Assembly (NCBI GenBank): GCA_035461405.1 | Contig: DATHVH010000171.1 | Location: forward strand, 1-15,904 | DNA length: 15,904 bases | From: Anditalea sp035461405 | GTDB taxonomy: Bacteria > Bacteroidota > Bacteroidia > Cytophagales > Cyclobacteriaceae | Direction of reading: 5' to 3' | Part shown: positions 6,885 to 15,065 of the stretch, in pieces | Numbering within the stretch: the first letter of the stretch is position 1 | Layout of the letters: each line of letters starts with the position of its first letter | Program-made: the position numbers and the translations under genes | The notes under the pieces: generated by a model | Databases searched by the model: none | Seen by the model: only the letters and a program-made list of their open reading frames with translations | Told to the model about the DNA's origin: nothing

Positions 6885-8261
6885 ATGAAAAAGCTGTACC
6901 CTATATCATTATTTGTTTTTTTATTTTTTTTCTTAACTCCCAATAGTAACGCAGCACCTGATACTATAATCCTGGATATGAATAACTTAACATCTCCTGA
7001 TATGGTCAAGGAGTTTTATGAATCCAGAAATTACGAGCCGGCATGGACTAAGCAGGGTAGGTATTCTTTAAAAGCTTACTCCTTCATCTATCTTTTAAAC
7101 AATGCCCAATATTATGGACTCAATTCGGAGAATTATCATCTAAAGGAATTGATGACTTTAAAAGATGCGAGGCCTTCGGATAAAAATACGGGCAGAATGG
7201 AGTCTTTACTTACTGATAGTTTTTTTACTTTTGCCAATCATCTAGAGTCAGGTCAGCTGGAAAAGGAAACATTAACGCTGCGAGGAATTGACAAAGAAAG
7301 GGAATCCATTACCATAGCATTTTTAGAGAATGCACTCAAAAGCCATTCCATAAAAGCAGAACTGGAAAGCCTTGAACCAGCCCATCCCAATTATCAGAAA
7401 CTCAAAGCAGAATTGGAGAGAAAGCTGGAAAATCTTTACAAAAATTCATTTTGGTCAGAAAAGGATGGCAATGAGCTCAAATTAGAAATCCAAAAACTTG
7501 CATTGAACATGGAGCGCTGGCGATGGGAGGATGAAGAATTTGGAAACAGGTATGTTTTTGTCAATCTCCCTTCCTTTATGCTTGAAGTCTGGGAAGATGA
7601 TAAAGTGACCATGACTTCAAAAATCATAGTGGGATCTGCCCGTCAGAAAACACCCATTATGACAAGCCAAATTAATAACTATATCATTCACCCCACCTGT
7701 GTACCCGAGCAGATTTTAGCGGAAGAGCTGATACCTATTATCATAAAAGATCCTAGCTATATCAGTCGAAATAATTATGAAATATTGGATAAAGGACAAC
7801 TTATAGATGCTTCCACCATATCATGGGATAGTTATATAGAGGAAACCTTTCCCTATGTGCTGCGCCAACCTGACCCAGATCACAAAACATTAGGCCATAT
7901 AAAATTTATGCTGGATAGCACCAGCATGATTCACGATAGAGAATCAGGACTCCTATTTTTTAGGAATATAAGGGCGTTAAGCAGTGGATGCATCATTATA
8001 GAAAAGGCAGAAGACTTAGCCCAGTATTTAGTATTGGGAGATGATGGACTTAGTCCCTCCCAGCTAAAAGAAATGTTAGAAAATCAGGCCTATAAGGAGG
8101 TGAAGGTGATGCAACCTTTAAATGTTTACGTACGATACTTTACTGCGGATGGCACCAAAATGTATCCTGATGTTTATGGTATGGACCAGCCACTATTAGC
8201 CTACTTTGATGATATAGTTAAATGGGACAGAAGTAATTTAAACCTTCAAAGAACCCGATAA
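6885..8261 (+). CDS. L,D-transpeptidase, YcbB/LdtD-like, with atypical active-site motif
   Basis: The 458-residue product has a signal peptide (MKKLYPISLFVFLFFFLTP, cut near NSNAA), so it works in the periplasm. Residues about 30-200 resemble the N-terminal scaffold region of YcbB-type enzymes. MERWRWEDEEFGNRYVFVNL (209-228) leads into the YkuD catalytic domain, where GSARQKTPIM, the DPSYISRNNYEIL substrate-side segment and LGHIKFM are recognisable. The catalytic pair is His350 (MIHDRES) and Cys369 (ALSSGC), 19 residues apart as in E. coli YcbB. The family forms 3-3 peptidoglycan cross-links or attaches proteins to peptidoglycan. Two oddities: the invariant-like Arg two residues after the Cys is Ile (SSGCIII), and the usual NPxWxVP entry is HPTCVPEQ, one residue shorter. 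A TTG start at 6879 would add two residues but lies inside the hairpin arm; ATG at 6885 is preferred. Confidence 0.85.
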   Translation: MKKLYPISLFVFLFFFLTPNSNAAPDTIILDMNNLTSPDMVKEFYESRNYEPAWTKQGRYSLKAYSFIYLLNNAQYYGLNSENYHLKELMTLKDARPSDKNTGRMESLLTDSFFTFANHLESGQLEKETLTLRGIDKERESITIAFLENALKSHSIKAELESLEPAHPNYQKLKAELERKLENLYKNSFWSEKDGNELKLEIQKLALNMERWRWEDEEFGNRYVFVNLPSFMLEVWEDDKVTMTSKIIVGSARQKTPIMTSQINNYIIHPTCVPEQILAEELIPIIIKDPSYISRNNYEILDKGQLIDASTISWDSYIEETFPYVLRQPDPDHKTLGHIKFMLDSTSMIHDRESGLLFFRNIRALSSGCIIIEKAEDLAQYLVLGDDGLSPSQLKEMLENQAYKEVKVMQPLNVYVRYFTADGTKMYPDVYGMDQPLLAYFDDIVKWDRSNLNLQRTR

Positions 8262-8265
8262 ACTA

Positions 8266-9243
8266 TCAATATAGCGGGCGGGATTTTACTCCTGTAAAAG
8301 TCATCTTTACAGGTTTAATATTCCCGAATGGATCAAATTCAAGTTTATCAATACAGGTAACCCGATGGTTATGGTGAGTTTCTTCTAAAGGACGTCTGTG
8401 GTAAACTATATAGTATTCATCGGCATCAGGCACCCGGATTACTGAATGATGGCCAGCACCGGTAGCGATGTCAGGATCTTGTTCCAAAATAGTCCCTTCC
8501 CTTTCAAATGGACCTAAGGGATTATCCGCGATAGCATAGGCCACTCTATAATTAGGACCACCCCACCCTCCTTCAGACCACATAAAGTAGTACTTACCTT
8601 CCCGGATAAACATAAAAGGACCTTCGACATAGTCTTTTGGAGTGACTTCCTTATATATATCTCCATCACTGAAAGGTTCGAGGGCAGTAAAATCATCATT
8701 TAACTTCACTACATTACAATGGCCCCAACCCCCATAATACATATAATGCGATCCGTCTTGATCTCTAAAAACGAACTGATCAATTGGTTGGGCACCATTT
8801 ACTATTTCATTGATTAGCGGTTTTCCCAATACATCCCGATAAGGTCCCTGAGGCTGATCTGAAACTGATACACCGATCCCCCCTACTTGCCCCTCATGTA
8901 CGTCATTTGCTCCAAAAAACAAGTAATATTTCCCTTTGTTTTCGATAACTGATGGTGCCCACATGGCACTGTCCGCCCAGGCTACTGATGCTGTATCAAT
9001 AATCCTTTCATGCTTTGTCCAATTAACCAGATCAGGAGAAGAAAAGCAATCCATAAACACCTGTTTATGGTATGCATCAGAGTAGGTGGGATATATCCAA
9101 TATTTGTCCCCATACACTATTCCTTCTGGGTCAGCGTACCAGCCTTCGATAACAGGATTTCCGGAATACTCATATGGTTGAGACGGGCAGGTATTTACCA
9201 TTAGCCCAGTGACCGAAATCAGAACATATAGAATAAGCCTCAT
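8266..9243 (-). CDS. Glycoside hydrolase family 43 enzyme (beta-xylosidase/arabinofuranosidase type)
   Basis: The 325-residue protein is a five-bladed GH43 glycosidase preceded by an exported leader (MRLILYVLISVTGLMV); the NTC that follows is not a clean lipobox. The inverting catalytic set is visible: base Asp38 in GWYADPE, pKa-modulating Asp155 in QPIDQFVF, and acid Glu207 in DYVEGPFMF. GAGHHSVI, near residue 266, is the usual calcium/His site motif. Blade repeats such as YYLFFGAN and YYFMWSEGGWG fit. The enzyme would release arabinose or xylose from plant-type polysaccharides; exact specificity cannot be told. There is no SusC/SusD pair or other CAZyme here, so it is not in a visible polysaccharide utilisation locus. 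Its stop lies only 4 bp from the stop of the convergent transpeptidase gene. Confidence 0.92.
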   Translation of the reverse strand: MRLILYVLISVTGLMVNTCPSQPYEYSGNPVIEGWYADPEGIVYGDKYWIYPTYSDAYHKQVFMDCFSSPDLVNWTKHERIIDTASVAWADSAMWAPSVIENKGKYYLFFGANDVHEGQVGGIGVSVSDQPQGPYRDVLGKPLINEIVNGAQPIDQFVFRDQDGSHYMYYGGWGHCNVVKLNDDFTALEPFSDGDIYKEVTPKDYVEGPFMFIREGKYYFMWSEGGWGGPNYRVAYAIADNPLGPFEREGTILEQDPDIATGAGHHSVIRVPDADEYYIVYHRRPLEETHHNHRVTCIDKLEFDPFGNIKPVKMTFTGVKSRPLY

Positions 9244-9341
9244 ACTTTAAAGTTATCAATTAAATTTGAATTAGAGTAAGTGAGTTTCCATTCGATATTG
9301 CAAATACGAATGAAGAGATCGATAACTTATTTGTAGTAGTA

Positions 9342-9722
9342 TTAAAATAACCCTTCGGCCGGTCCTTCTCCTATGCTGCTGACCTCATCCCAGATCTGAT
9401 AGGCAATAGAATGATTAGTTTCCTTCACTATGGCAGGAAGTCTGAGGAGGTCTATAAACCACCATATTAGTAATCCTCCACCCGTGAACCAAAAAATGAT
9501 TTGTTTGGTCCAATTATCCAATACACCATAATGAAAGGACAATATCACAGGGAGGAGAAATAAATAGGTAAGTAAAAGAGAATGTGATTTTTTTTGGTAA
9601 AGCTTCACAAATAGCTCCTGCTTAGATATAGTAGATTCCAAAAGTTCATTTTTAACCAATTCTGGAAGCTGTGATAAAAGGGCATTCGAAATTATTAATC
9701 GTTTGGATAAAACTGGTTCCAT
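9342..9722 (-). CDS. TM2-domain membrane protein
   Basis: The 126-residue product has a cytoplasmic-looking N-terminal helix region (residues 1-45) and a TM2 domain. Transmembrane helix 1 is about residues 47-65 (SLLLTYLFLLPVILSFHYG), followed by a short loop and helix 2 about 72-92. The latter contains the TM2 signature FTGGGLLIWWFIDLLRLP (78-95). The loop Asp/Trp (VLDNWTKQIIFW) is typical. TM2 proteins have no single known function in bacteria. Its leader carries a predicted LytTR-type site and a -7 element (9839-9909), identical in spacing to those of the soluble kinase gene, so it is inferred to be controlled by the adjacent two-component pair. This TM2 protein is also shorter in the helix 1-helix 2 loop than those with the HRFYLG motif, which is absent here. 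Confidence 0.85.
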   Translation of the reverse strand: MEPVLSKRLIISNALLSQLPELVKNELLESTISKQELFVKLYQKKSHSLLLTYLFLLPVILSFHYGVLDNWTKQIIFWFTGGGLLIWWFIDLLRLPAIVKETNHSIAYQIWDEVSSIGEGPAEGLF

Positions 9723-9838
9723 ATAGTCTTAAAGGTATTATTCAAATGGTTAAAAATAAGTTGTAAAAATTAGCTTGATTTTAAAAGATTTTGCCTTCTG
9801 TATCGATCTTCATCATTTAATAGAATTGATAATAACTA

Positions 9839-9909
9839 TAAAGGTATACCATAAGCCTATAGAAGGGAAATTAAATGTATAAGTGTAGGTAAATTGGATA
9901 TAAGTGCTT
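9839..9909 (-). promoter_or_regulatory. Predicted LytTR-activated promoter of the TM2 gene
   Basis: Read on the coding strand, AAGCACTTA (9901-9909) and CTACACTTA (9880-9888) are 9-bp direct repeats separated by 12 bp, so they start 21 bp apart, two helical turns. Exactly 33 nt further on is TACCTTTA (9839-9846), a 7/8 match to the Bacteroidota -7 element TAnnTTTG. The start codon is about 117 nt beyond. Geometry matches known LytTR operators (two 9-bp repeats, 12-13 bp apart); the base sequence is not a standard LytTR consensus. Confidence 0.55.
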
Positions 9910-9994
9910 GAATATTTCAATAACTGTAATACCATCGATAGATAATCCATTATGATCAGCGTGGATATATAACCAGATAAGTTACTTTTTGGAC

Positions 9995-10618
9995 TTAAAG
10001 AACTAATGAATAATTAATCAGCAATTTGATACTGGTTCCTTTATCTAAGGCGGATGTAATGATTAAAATCTGAGAATGCTTTGAGGTCATTAATCTTAAT
10101 CTTTCCTTGACCAATGAGATGCCTTCTGAAATGCATAATGGATCAAACCCTATTCCGTTATCTTTTATAGTACAGCTTATGTTGTTTTCATCTAATAACT
10201 TAAAGTCCAGATCAATTTCAGGATTTGGATGTGAGGCAGGGAATGAATGTAAAAATATGTTTTCTATAAAAGGGTGAATTAGCATGGGGGGAATATGGAC
10301 CCGTTGAGTATCTATCTTCTTTTCTATCTTGATATTCCACAACACCTTATTTTCTATTCTTGTATTTTCTATAGCTAAATATGCCTTTAGGTAATTAATC
10401 TCCTCCGCTAAAGAAACATGTAATCTGTGACTTAGATCTAGGGTATGCCTTATCAGCCCAGATAATTTACAGAGATAATCCAGCGCCAGATCGGTTTCAT
10501 TCTTTAAAATAAAATATTGTAATGAATTGATGGCATTAAATGTAAAGTGGGGATTCAACTGTCTTCGTAAAGTTTCAAGTTGAATTTCAGCCAGGCGCTT
10601 TTCTTTTGCTAAGGGCAT
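9995..10618 (-). CDS. Soluble LytS-type histidine kinase module without sensor (paralog of the 1016-aa kinase)
   Basis: The 207-residue protein holds only the kinase half of a LytS/YehU-type sensor. The H-box is RRQLNPHFTFNAINSLQYF with phospho-acceptor His24; the N-box is PPMLIHPFIENIFLH (Asn120); G1 is IKDNGIGFDP (151-160); the distal ATP lid is GISLVKERLRL and GTSIKLLI. All catalytic motifs are intact. It aligns without gaps over most of its length to residues 796-1000 of the upstream sensor kinase; the similarity starts at the EKR linker. The codons before the ATG read SFISLIC after a stop, so no membrane segment precedes it in frame. It therefore looks like a duplicated kinase that lost its sensor and membrane anchor yet kept its catalytic residues. 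It could phosphorylate the LytTR regulator, or modulate the large kinase by forming heterodimers (inference). Confidence 0.88.
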   Translation of the reverse strand: MPLAKEKRLAEIQLETLRRQLNPHFTFNAINSLQYFILKNETDLALDYLCKLSGLIRHTLDLSHRLHVSLAEEINYLKAYLAIENTRIENKVLWNIKIEKKIDTQRVHIPPMLIHPFIENIFLHSFPASHPNPEIDLDFKLLDENNISCTIKDNGIGFDPLCISEGISLVKERLRLMTSKHSQILIITSALDKGTSIKLLINYSLVL

Positions 10619-10663
10619 ACAAATGAGTGAAATAAAGGATTATTTAGGAAAAGATCCATTTCA

Positions 10664-10734
10664 CAAATATACCTACCGCCCAAACATGAAAGTAAATGAA
10701 TGAGTGAGTGTAGGCTTTTTAACAATAAGTGTAG
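10664..10734 (-). promoter_or_regulatory. Predicted LytTR-activated promoter of the soluble kinase gene
   Basis: On the coding strand CTACACTTA (10726-10734) and CTACACTCA (10705-10713) are 8/9 identical and separated by 12 bp. After exactly 33 nt follows TATATTTG (10664-10671), a perfect TAnnTTTG element, about 46 bp before the start codon. No TTG is seen at the -33 position, as expected for a promoter that needs an activator. The repeat centre falls near -60 relative to the likely transcription start. Confidence 0.6.
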
Positions 10735-10741
10735 ATTTTTC

Positions 10742-13700
10742 TTAAAATACCGTTTCAGAAATTAATTCTTTTACCGGTAGTTCGATGAGTATAGAAAAAA
10801 CAATGATCACATCGGTACCTTGATTTGGTGCAGAATTAATGGTAAGAGAATTATTCTCGGAGCCAGGAAGCAACTGAAGCCTTTCCCTGACCAGTTTGAG
10901 TCCTTTGGATTCATGAAATTTATTAGCCCTAGAAGGATTTATCCCCATTCCATTATCCTTTATCCTACAGGTAAGTATGTCGCTTTCACTCTGATAGAAG
11001 GTGAGTTGAAGCTGAGGATCTGGATGACTGCTGTCAAAAGCATGTACAAATACATTTTCTATAAAAGGTTGTATAAGCATAGGTGGTAAAAAGATAGACT
11101 TGGGATCTATACGTTTTTCCAGCTCCAACTTTACCTGAATCCTATTTTCTACCCTGCTATTTTCTATAGCCATATAGGACTGGAGATAAGCTATTTCTTC
11201 TTGCAGCGATATTCTTTGTCTAGAACTGTTATCTAGCGTATTGCGGATAAGTCTTGAAAATTTTCCGAGATAGTTCAACGCTTTATCCGTATCATTCTTC
11301 AGTATAAAATATTGAATGGAGTTAATAGCATTAAAGGTAAAATGAGGATTCATCTGACTGCAGAGAGCCTCCAATTTAGTCTCTACCATGCGCTTTTCTA
11401 TAGCTGCCTTTTTCTGTTCCCTCTTCCTTAGAATTCTGACCCGGAAATAATAAAGAATCCATAGGTTACATAGAAATAATAGGATCAGTAAAAATATAAA
11501 CCAAGTCCTCAAATATATTGGGGGATGAATGGTGAAATCGATAAGTGAATAGATACTTGATCTACCAGTATGCCTATCATAAGCCTCGACTTCTAAGTTG
11601 TATGTATTATATGGAAGATAGGGAAGTTCCAATTTAGTTTCTTGCCGATAAGGGCTCCATTCTGCTTCTGGCTGAAGTCTGTATCTAAACTGCAATTTAT
11701 CTGGAAATATATGTCCTACTGGTTTAAATTCCAGATACAAAGTATTTTTGTAATGAGGAAGGTCCAACGTTCGATTCTTGTATGAAAACCATGAAAAATC
11801 TGAAGGTGGAGAAGGTTGATGATTTATATTTACTGAAGTCAACGCCAGCCGTAGGGCATAATCTTTTTCCTGCAACATATCCTCCAATCGAATAACATAA
11901 TACCCACTACTGGTGCCCATATATAAATCATCTCCAATTATCTTTGCATCGGTAAAGAGCCTATTTAACAATCCCTGCTCTTCATCCACATATCTAATTT
12001 TCCCATCCTTATAAATATTAAGCCCCCTTTCCGTGCCTATGAGTAAATGATCCTTATAAGATTCTAAAAAAAGGACATTGTTCCCAACGATTTCATTTCT
12101 ATCTATCTCCCGGATGATTTTAAAAACCGGATCTATTTCTGCCAAAAACACATCGCCAAATTCTGAGGCTACGATAAGTTTGCCATCCCCAATATAGTGC
12201 AGCCTTTTAAGCTTTTCCTCTTTCCAAATATCTTCCCGATACAAGGAGGTAAATTTTCCATTATTATATTTATACAATCCATGAAAAACCGAGGAGAAAT
12301 ATAGCCCATTATCAGTGCTTGCAATTTTAGAGAGCTGTACAGGAATATGGGGCAATTTGTCACTATAATAAGTAAACTCCATATTTTTCACATTGTCAAA
12401 TATCCTGACTCCTCCATAGGGATTGGATTCCAAAAGTTTGCCCTCCGGTGTAAATGCTATACAATAGCTGTGAATGGGCAAATAATTAAGGATTTCTCCT
12501 GAATCATTAAATTCATAAATCCCAATATTGGTATTGACCCAAAAATTATCTCCTTGATGATGAATCTCATAAAATTCTACATCATCACCCGAAAGTGAGA
12601 AATCCAGTTCGAAATAATTATCTTCATATCTTGGCAATGAATTGGGATTATTCTTTACATAGACATCTTTCTTTTTAGCAAAGTGGTTTTGGGTAATTTC
12701 CTTAATATCACCCGACCTATTATGTATAAGCGAAACACCTTCATGATGTAGAAAAACCCTGTAGGTGCCATTGTCTTCAAATCCCAATACCCTCCGATCC
12801 TCAAATGGGTGGAATAAGATACTGGGATCTAATCGCACAGCATATAGTCCTTGGTCATTTGAACCTACGTAAAGAACATTTTTATCCTTATCATAGGCTA
12901 GAGCCAATATTACTTTTGAGGTAATACCAAAAGCGTGACTCATGTCTACCATCCGTTCATTTTCTATTTTATATAATCCGCCATCTTTAGTAAATAAACC
13001 CCATGCTGCCGCAAAAACGTTTTGATCATTATCCTTTACATATTGCCAATTGATCGAATGGCCAAAAGATTTACCATCACTGGCCTGGTCCAAAAAATCT
13101 TTGATTCTAAACTTTTCTGTTATTCCCTTATTGCTGGTAAAAATAAAATCATCAAAATGCCCGATAGCATAAACCAAATTATGATCGTGCAGTCTTTCAA
13201 TTTGATAGGTATTATCTGTATGAATAATCTCATATGTGCCATTTCCAAAGGTGGTATAAAAAATATTGTCACCATGGTTAAAAAATCCTGATATGAAATT
13301 TTGGGGATGGTCAGATTGACTTTCCTTCACACTCACTACTTTATTGGTGGTGATATCTATTATGGATAATCCATTACTGGTTCCTACATATATTTTGTCT
13401 TTGTGACTATACAACTGACGGATTTTATTATTGATCAGACCGTCATCTCTAGTGAAAGTGAAAAATTTTTCCCCATCAAATTTAGTAAGTCCACCGCCAT
13501 AGCTGCCAAACCACATATGACTGTTCTCATCTTCAGCTATTGCCCAACAGCTATTGAAAGCGAGGCCATCAGACTCATTAAAGTTTGTAAAAATCCCGTT
13601 CTCCATTTTAGATAGGCCATTTTCTGTACCTATCCATAATAGACCACGAGAATCCATAAACAAGGACCGAATAGCATTATTGGGCAGACCGTCTAACGTA

Positions 13701-13792
13701 GTATAATGTACAGACGGGTATTGCTGCCCATACATCGTTAAATGGGAAGAAAATAATATTATAAAGAATAAATATATTCTAACTAAAGTCAT
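10742..13792 (-). CDS. Propeller sensor histidine kinase (Reg_prop / Y_Y_Y / LytS-type kinase)
   Basis: The 1016-residue membrane sensor kinase has a signal peptide (residues 1-22). Next come periplasmic propeller blades with Reg_prop-type repeats, for example LLWIGTENGLSKM (51-63), MWFGSYGGGLTKFDG (93-107), IYVGTSNGLSII (134-145), LYVGSNDQGLYAV (307-319), LLIGTERGLNIYKDG (583-597) and LYMGTSSGYYVI (623-634). A Y_Y_Y domain follows (about 690-755, FRYRLQPEAEWSPY), then one transmembrane helix (764-782). The cytoplasmic part is a LytS-type kinase: H-box NPHFTFNAINS with His817, N-box PPMLIQPFIENVF with Asn913, G1 IKDNGMGINP (944-953) and lid GLKLVRERLQL. Unlike Bacteroides hybrid two-component systems it carries no receiver or HTH domain; the partner is the separate LytTR regulator. 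Its start overlaps that gene by 14 bp (13779-13792). The ligand is unknown. Confidence 0.93.
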   Translation of the reverse strand: MTLVRIYLFFIILFSSHLTMYGQQYPSVHYTTLDGLPNNAIRSLFMDSRGLLWIGTENGLSKMENGIFTNFNESDGLAFNSCWAIAEDENSHMWFGSYGGGLTKFDGEKFFTFTRDDGLINNKIRQLYSHKDKIYVGTSNGLSIIDITTNKVVSVKESQSDHPQNFISGFFNHGDNIFYTTFGNGTYEIIHTDNTYQIERLHDHNLVYAIGHFDDFIFTSNKGITEKFRIKDFLDQASDGKSFGHSINWQYVKDNDQNVFAAAWGLFTKDGGLYKIENERMVDMSHAFGITSKVILALAYDKDKNVLYVGSNDQGLYAVRLDPSILFHPFEDRRVLGFEDNGTYRVFLHHEGVSLIHNRSGDIKEITQNHFAKKKDVYVKNNPNSLPRYEDNYFELDFSLSGDDVEFYEIHHQGDNFWVNTNIGIYEFNDSGEILNYLPIHSYCIAFTPEGKLLESNPYGGVRIFDNVKNMEFTYYSDKLPHIPVQLSKIASTDNGLYFSSVFHGLYKYNNGKFTSLYREDIWKEEKLKRLHYIGDGKLIVASEFGDVFLAEIDPVFKIIREIDRNEIVGNNVLFLESYKDHLLIGTERGLNIYKDGKIRYVDEEQGLLNRLFTDAKIIGDDLYMGTSSGYYVIRLEDMLQEKDYALRLALTSVNINHQPSPPSDFSWFSYKNRTLDLPHYKNTLYLEFKPVGHIFPDKLQFRYRLQPEAEWSPYRQETKLELPYLPYNTYNLEVEAYDRHTGRSSIYSLIDFTIHPPIYLRTWFIFLLILLFLCNLWILYYFRVRILRKREQKKAAIEKRMVETKLEALCSQMNPHFTFNAINSIQYFILKNDTDKALNYLGKFSRLIRNTLDNSSRQRISLQEEIAYLQSYMAIENSRVENRIQVKLELEKRIDPKSIFLPPMLIQPFIENVFVHAFDSSHPDPQLQLTFYQSESDILTCRIKDNGMGINPSRANKFHESKGLKLVRERLQLLPGSENNSLTINSAPNQGTDVIIVFSILIELPVKELISETVF

Positions 13793-14510
13793 TCAGAAGC
13801 TTTGCTTTTTTCCTTATGGAAACAGACAGTTTCTCACCATTTTTTAGGATAAGAAAACAATCCTTTTTATCATACCTGGCTATATATTTAATATTCACCA
13901 CTATAGAATCATGTATCCGATGAAATTGTCTAGCTGGTAATTTTTCATGGACGGTTTTCAATATTTTAGAAACCAAAAGACTGGATTGGTCTCGGCAGTA
14001 AATATGGGTATAATTATTCTCAGCTTTGCAATAAATGATATCATCATTATGAACAAATTCCAATCCATCATCTGTAGAAAATACTTGCATACCATGAGAG
14101 TCCATATTAATCATGAGCTGGTCAAGCTTTTTGTTAATACAGCCAGCGGCAACTTTATCTTCATATCGAGCTATGGTAGACTGTAATTCTTCAGGGTCAA
14201 TAGGCTTTAGGAGATACCCAAATGCACTACATTTAATTGCCTGTAAGGCATAGCTTTCATGCGCTGTAGTGAAAATAACTTCAAAATCAATTTGCTTCAC
14301 CTGTTCAAAAAGTGTAAATCCATTTTTTTGAGGCATTTGCACATCAAGAAAAACCAAATCAGGTTTGGATTTAGAGATATGGACTACCCCTTCATCTACT
14401 GATGAACATTTGGCCAGTATTTGAAATTTATTTGGAAAGTAACGCAGCAGCATCAACTCAAGAGATTCCTGGGCATGTCGCTCATCATCAATAATAATTA
14501 CCTTAATCAT
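13779..14510 (-). CDS. LytTR-family response regulator
   Basis: The 243-residue cytoplasmic regulator has an N-terminal receiver domain: acidic pocket Asp8-Asp9, phospho-acceptor Asp56 (FLDVQMP), Thr81/Thr82 (FTTAHES) and Lys102 (LLKPID). A LytTR DNA-binding domain follows (about 140-240): FVHNDDIIYCKAENNYTHIY, then FHRIHDSIVVNIKYI, where the common Arg-Ser is Asp-Ser, and LILKNGEKLSVSIRKK. LytTR domains bind pairs of 9-bp direct repeats about one or two turns apart, matching the sites found upstream of two genes below. The partner kinase gene starts 14 bp before this gene ends, which indicates translational coupling. Phosphorylation by the adjacent LytS-type kinase is expected. No matching repeat is seen in its own upstream region, so autoregulation through that motif is not supported. 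Confidence 0.93.
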   Translation of the reverse strand: MIKVIIIDDERHAQESLELMLLRYFPNKFQILAKCSSVDEGVVHISKSKPDLVFLDVQMPQKNGFTLFEQVKQIDFEVIFTTAHESYALQAIKCSAFGYLLKPIDPEELQSTIARYEDKVAAGCINKKLDQLMINMDSHGMQVFSTDDGLEFVHNDDIIYCKAENNYTHIYCRDQSSLLVSKILKTVHEKLPARQFHRIHDSIVVNIKYIARYDKKDCFLILKNGEKLSVSIRKKAKLLNDFS

Positions 14511-15065
14511 AAAAATCAGGTTTAAAAATACAGTAAAGAATATAAAACTGCAGCCAAATTAGACAATTCTTTTAGAAGTCAAAAAGTAGATTTTGAATTT
14601 TAAAACTGGGCAGATCTTGCTAAAAATTATGTTATAAATATTAATAGAATCATTTTAAAATTTTTCATATCAATCGAACCAGACTATAGCCTAAAAGGAA
14701 AATGTAGCTTTTTTAAATGATCATTTATTTTTCATGATTTCAGTGTGAGACAGAAGACCTCATAAAATAATTTAAACACCTTTCTTATCTCTACCCAATT
14801 TATAGGAAGTTAAATGTTGGGATGAATTCCTCAAATAATCATAAGTAGGGTCATTATAATTTTGGGTTTAAAATTATTAAAATCCCCTTTATTGGTAAAA
14901 TAGGGTTATTACTAGCAATTTTTCTCTAATCAATTACCTAAATCAGGCCATTTCTTAAAATAATTATAAAATTTAGTACAATTAAAGTTGAAATTATGAT
15001 ATAAATCATTATTATTAAAAAGAGAAATGATATTAACTTGTTTTATAATTACGTAAATTAGTTAC
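14511..15065. other. Gene-free region between divergent genes
   Basis: This 555-bp AT-rich gap separates the divergently transcribed LytTR operon and GreA-like gene and must hold both promoters. The one I can propose is at 14554-14582 for the operon. A small imperfect palindrome (ATGAT at 14996-15000, ATCAT at 15005-15009) sits about 57-70 bp before the GreA-like start. No frame with protein character, RNA gene or repeat is visible. Confidence 0.5.
14554..14582 (-). promoter_or_regulatory. Possible promoter of the LytTR/kinase operon
   Basis: On the coding strand a TTG (14580-14582, within TTTTTG) is followed by 18 bp and TAATTTGG (14554-14561). This is a 7/8 match to the Bacteroidota -7 element TAnnTTTG at acceptable spacing from a -33 TTG. 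It lies about 44 bp upstream of the regulator's start codon. AT-rich DNA makes chance matches likely. Confidence 0.4.

Noticed and set aside
9277..9285. LytTR half-site upstream of the GH43 gene (ACTCACTTA on the coding strand)
   Set aside because: Only 6 of 9 bases match the repeat consensus and there is no partner 21 bp to either side.
15038..15061. TTG and TAAATTAG as promoter of the GreA-like gene
   Set aside because: Spacing is too short and transcription would start at or after the ATG at 15066.
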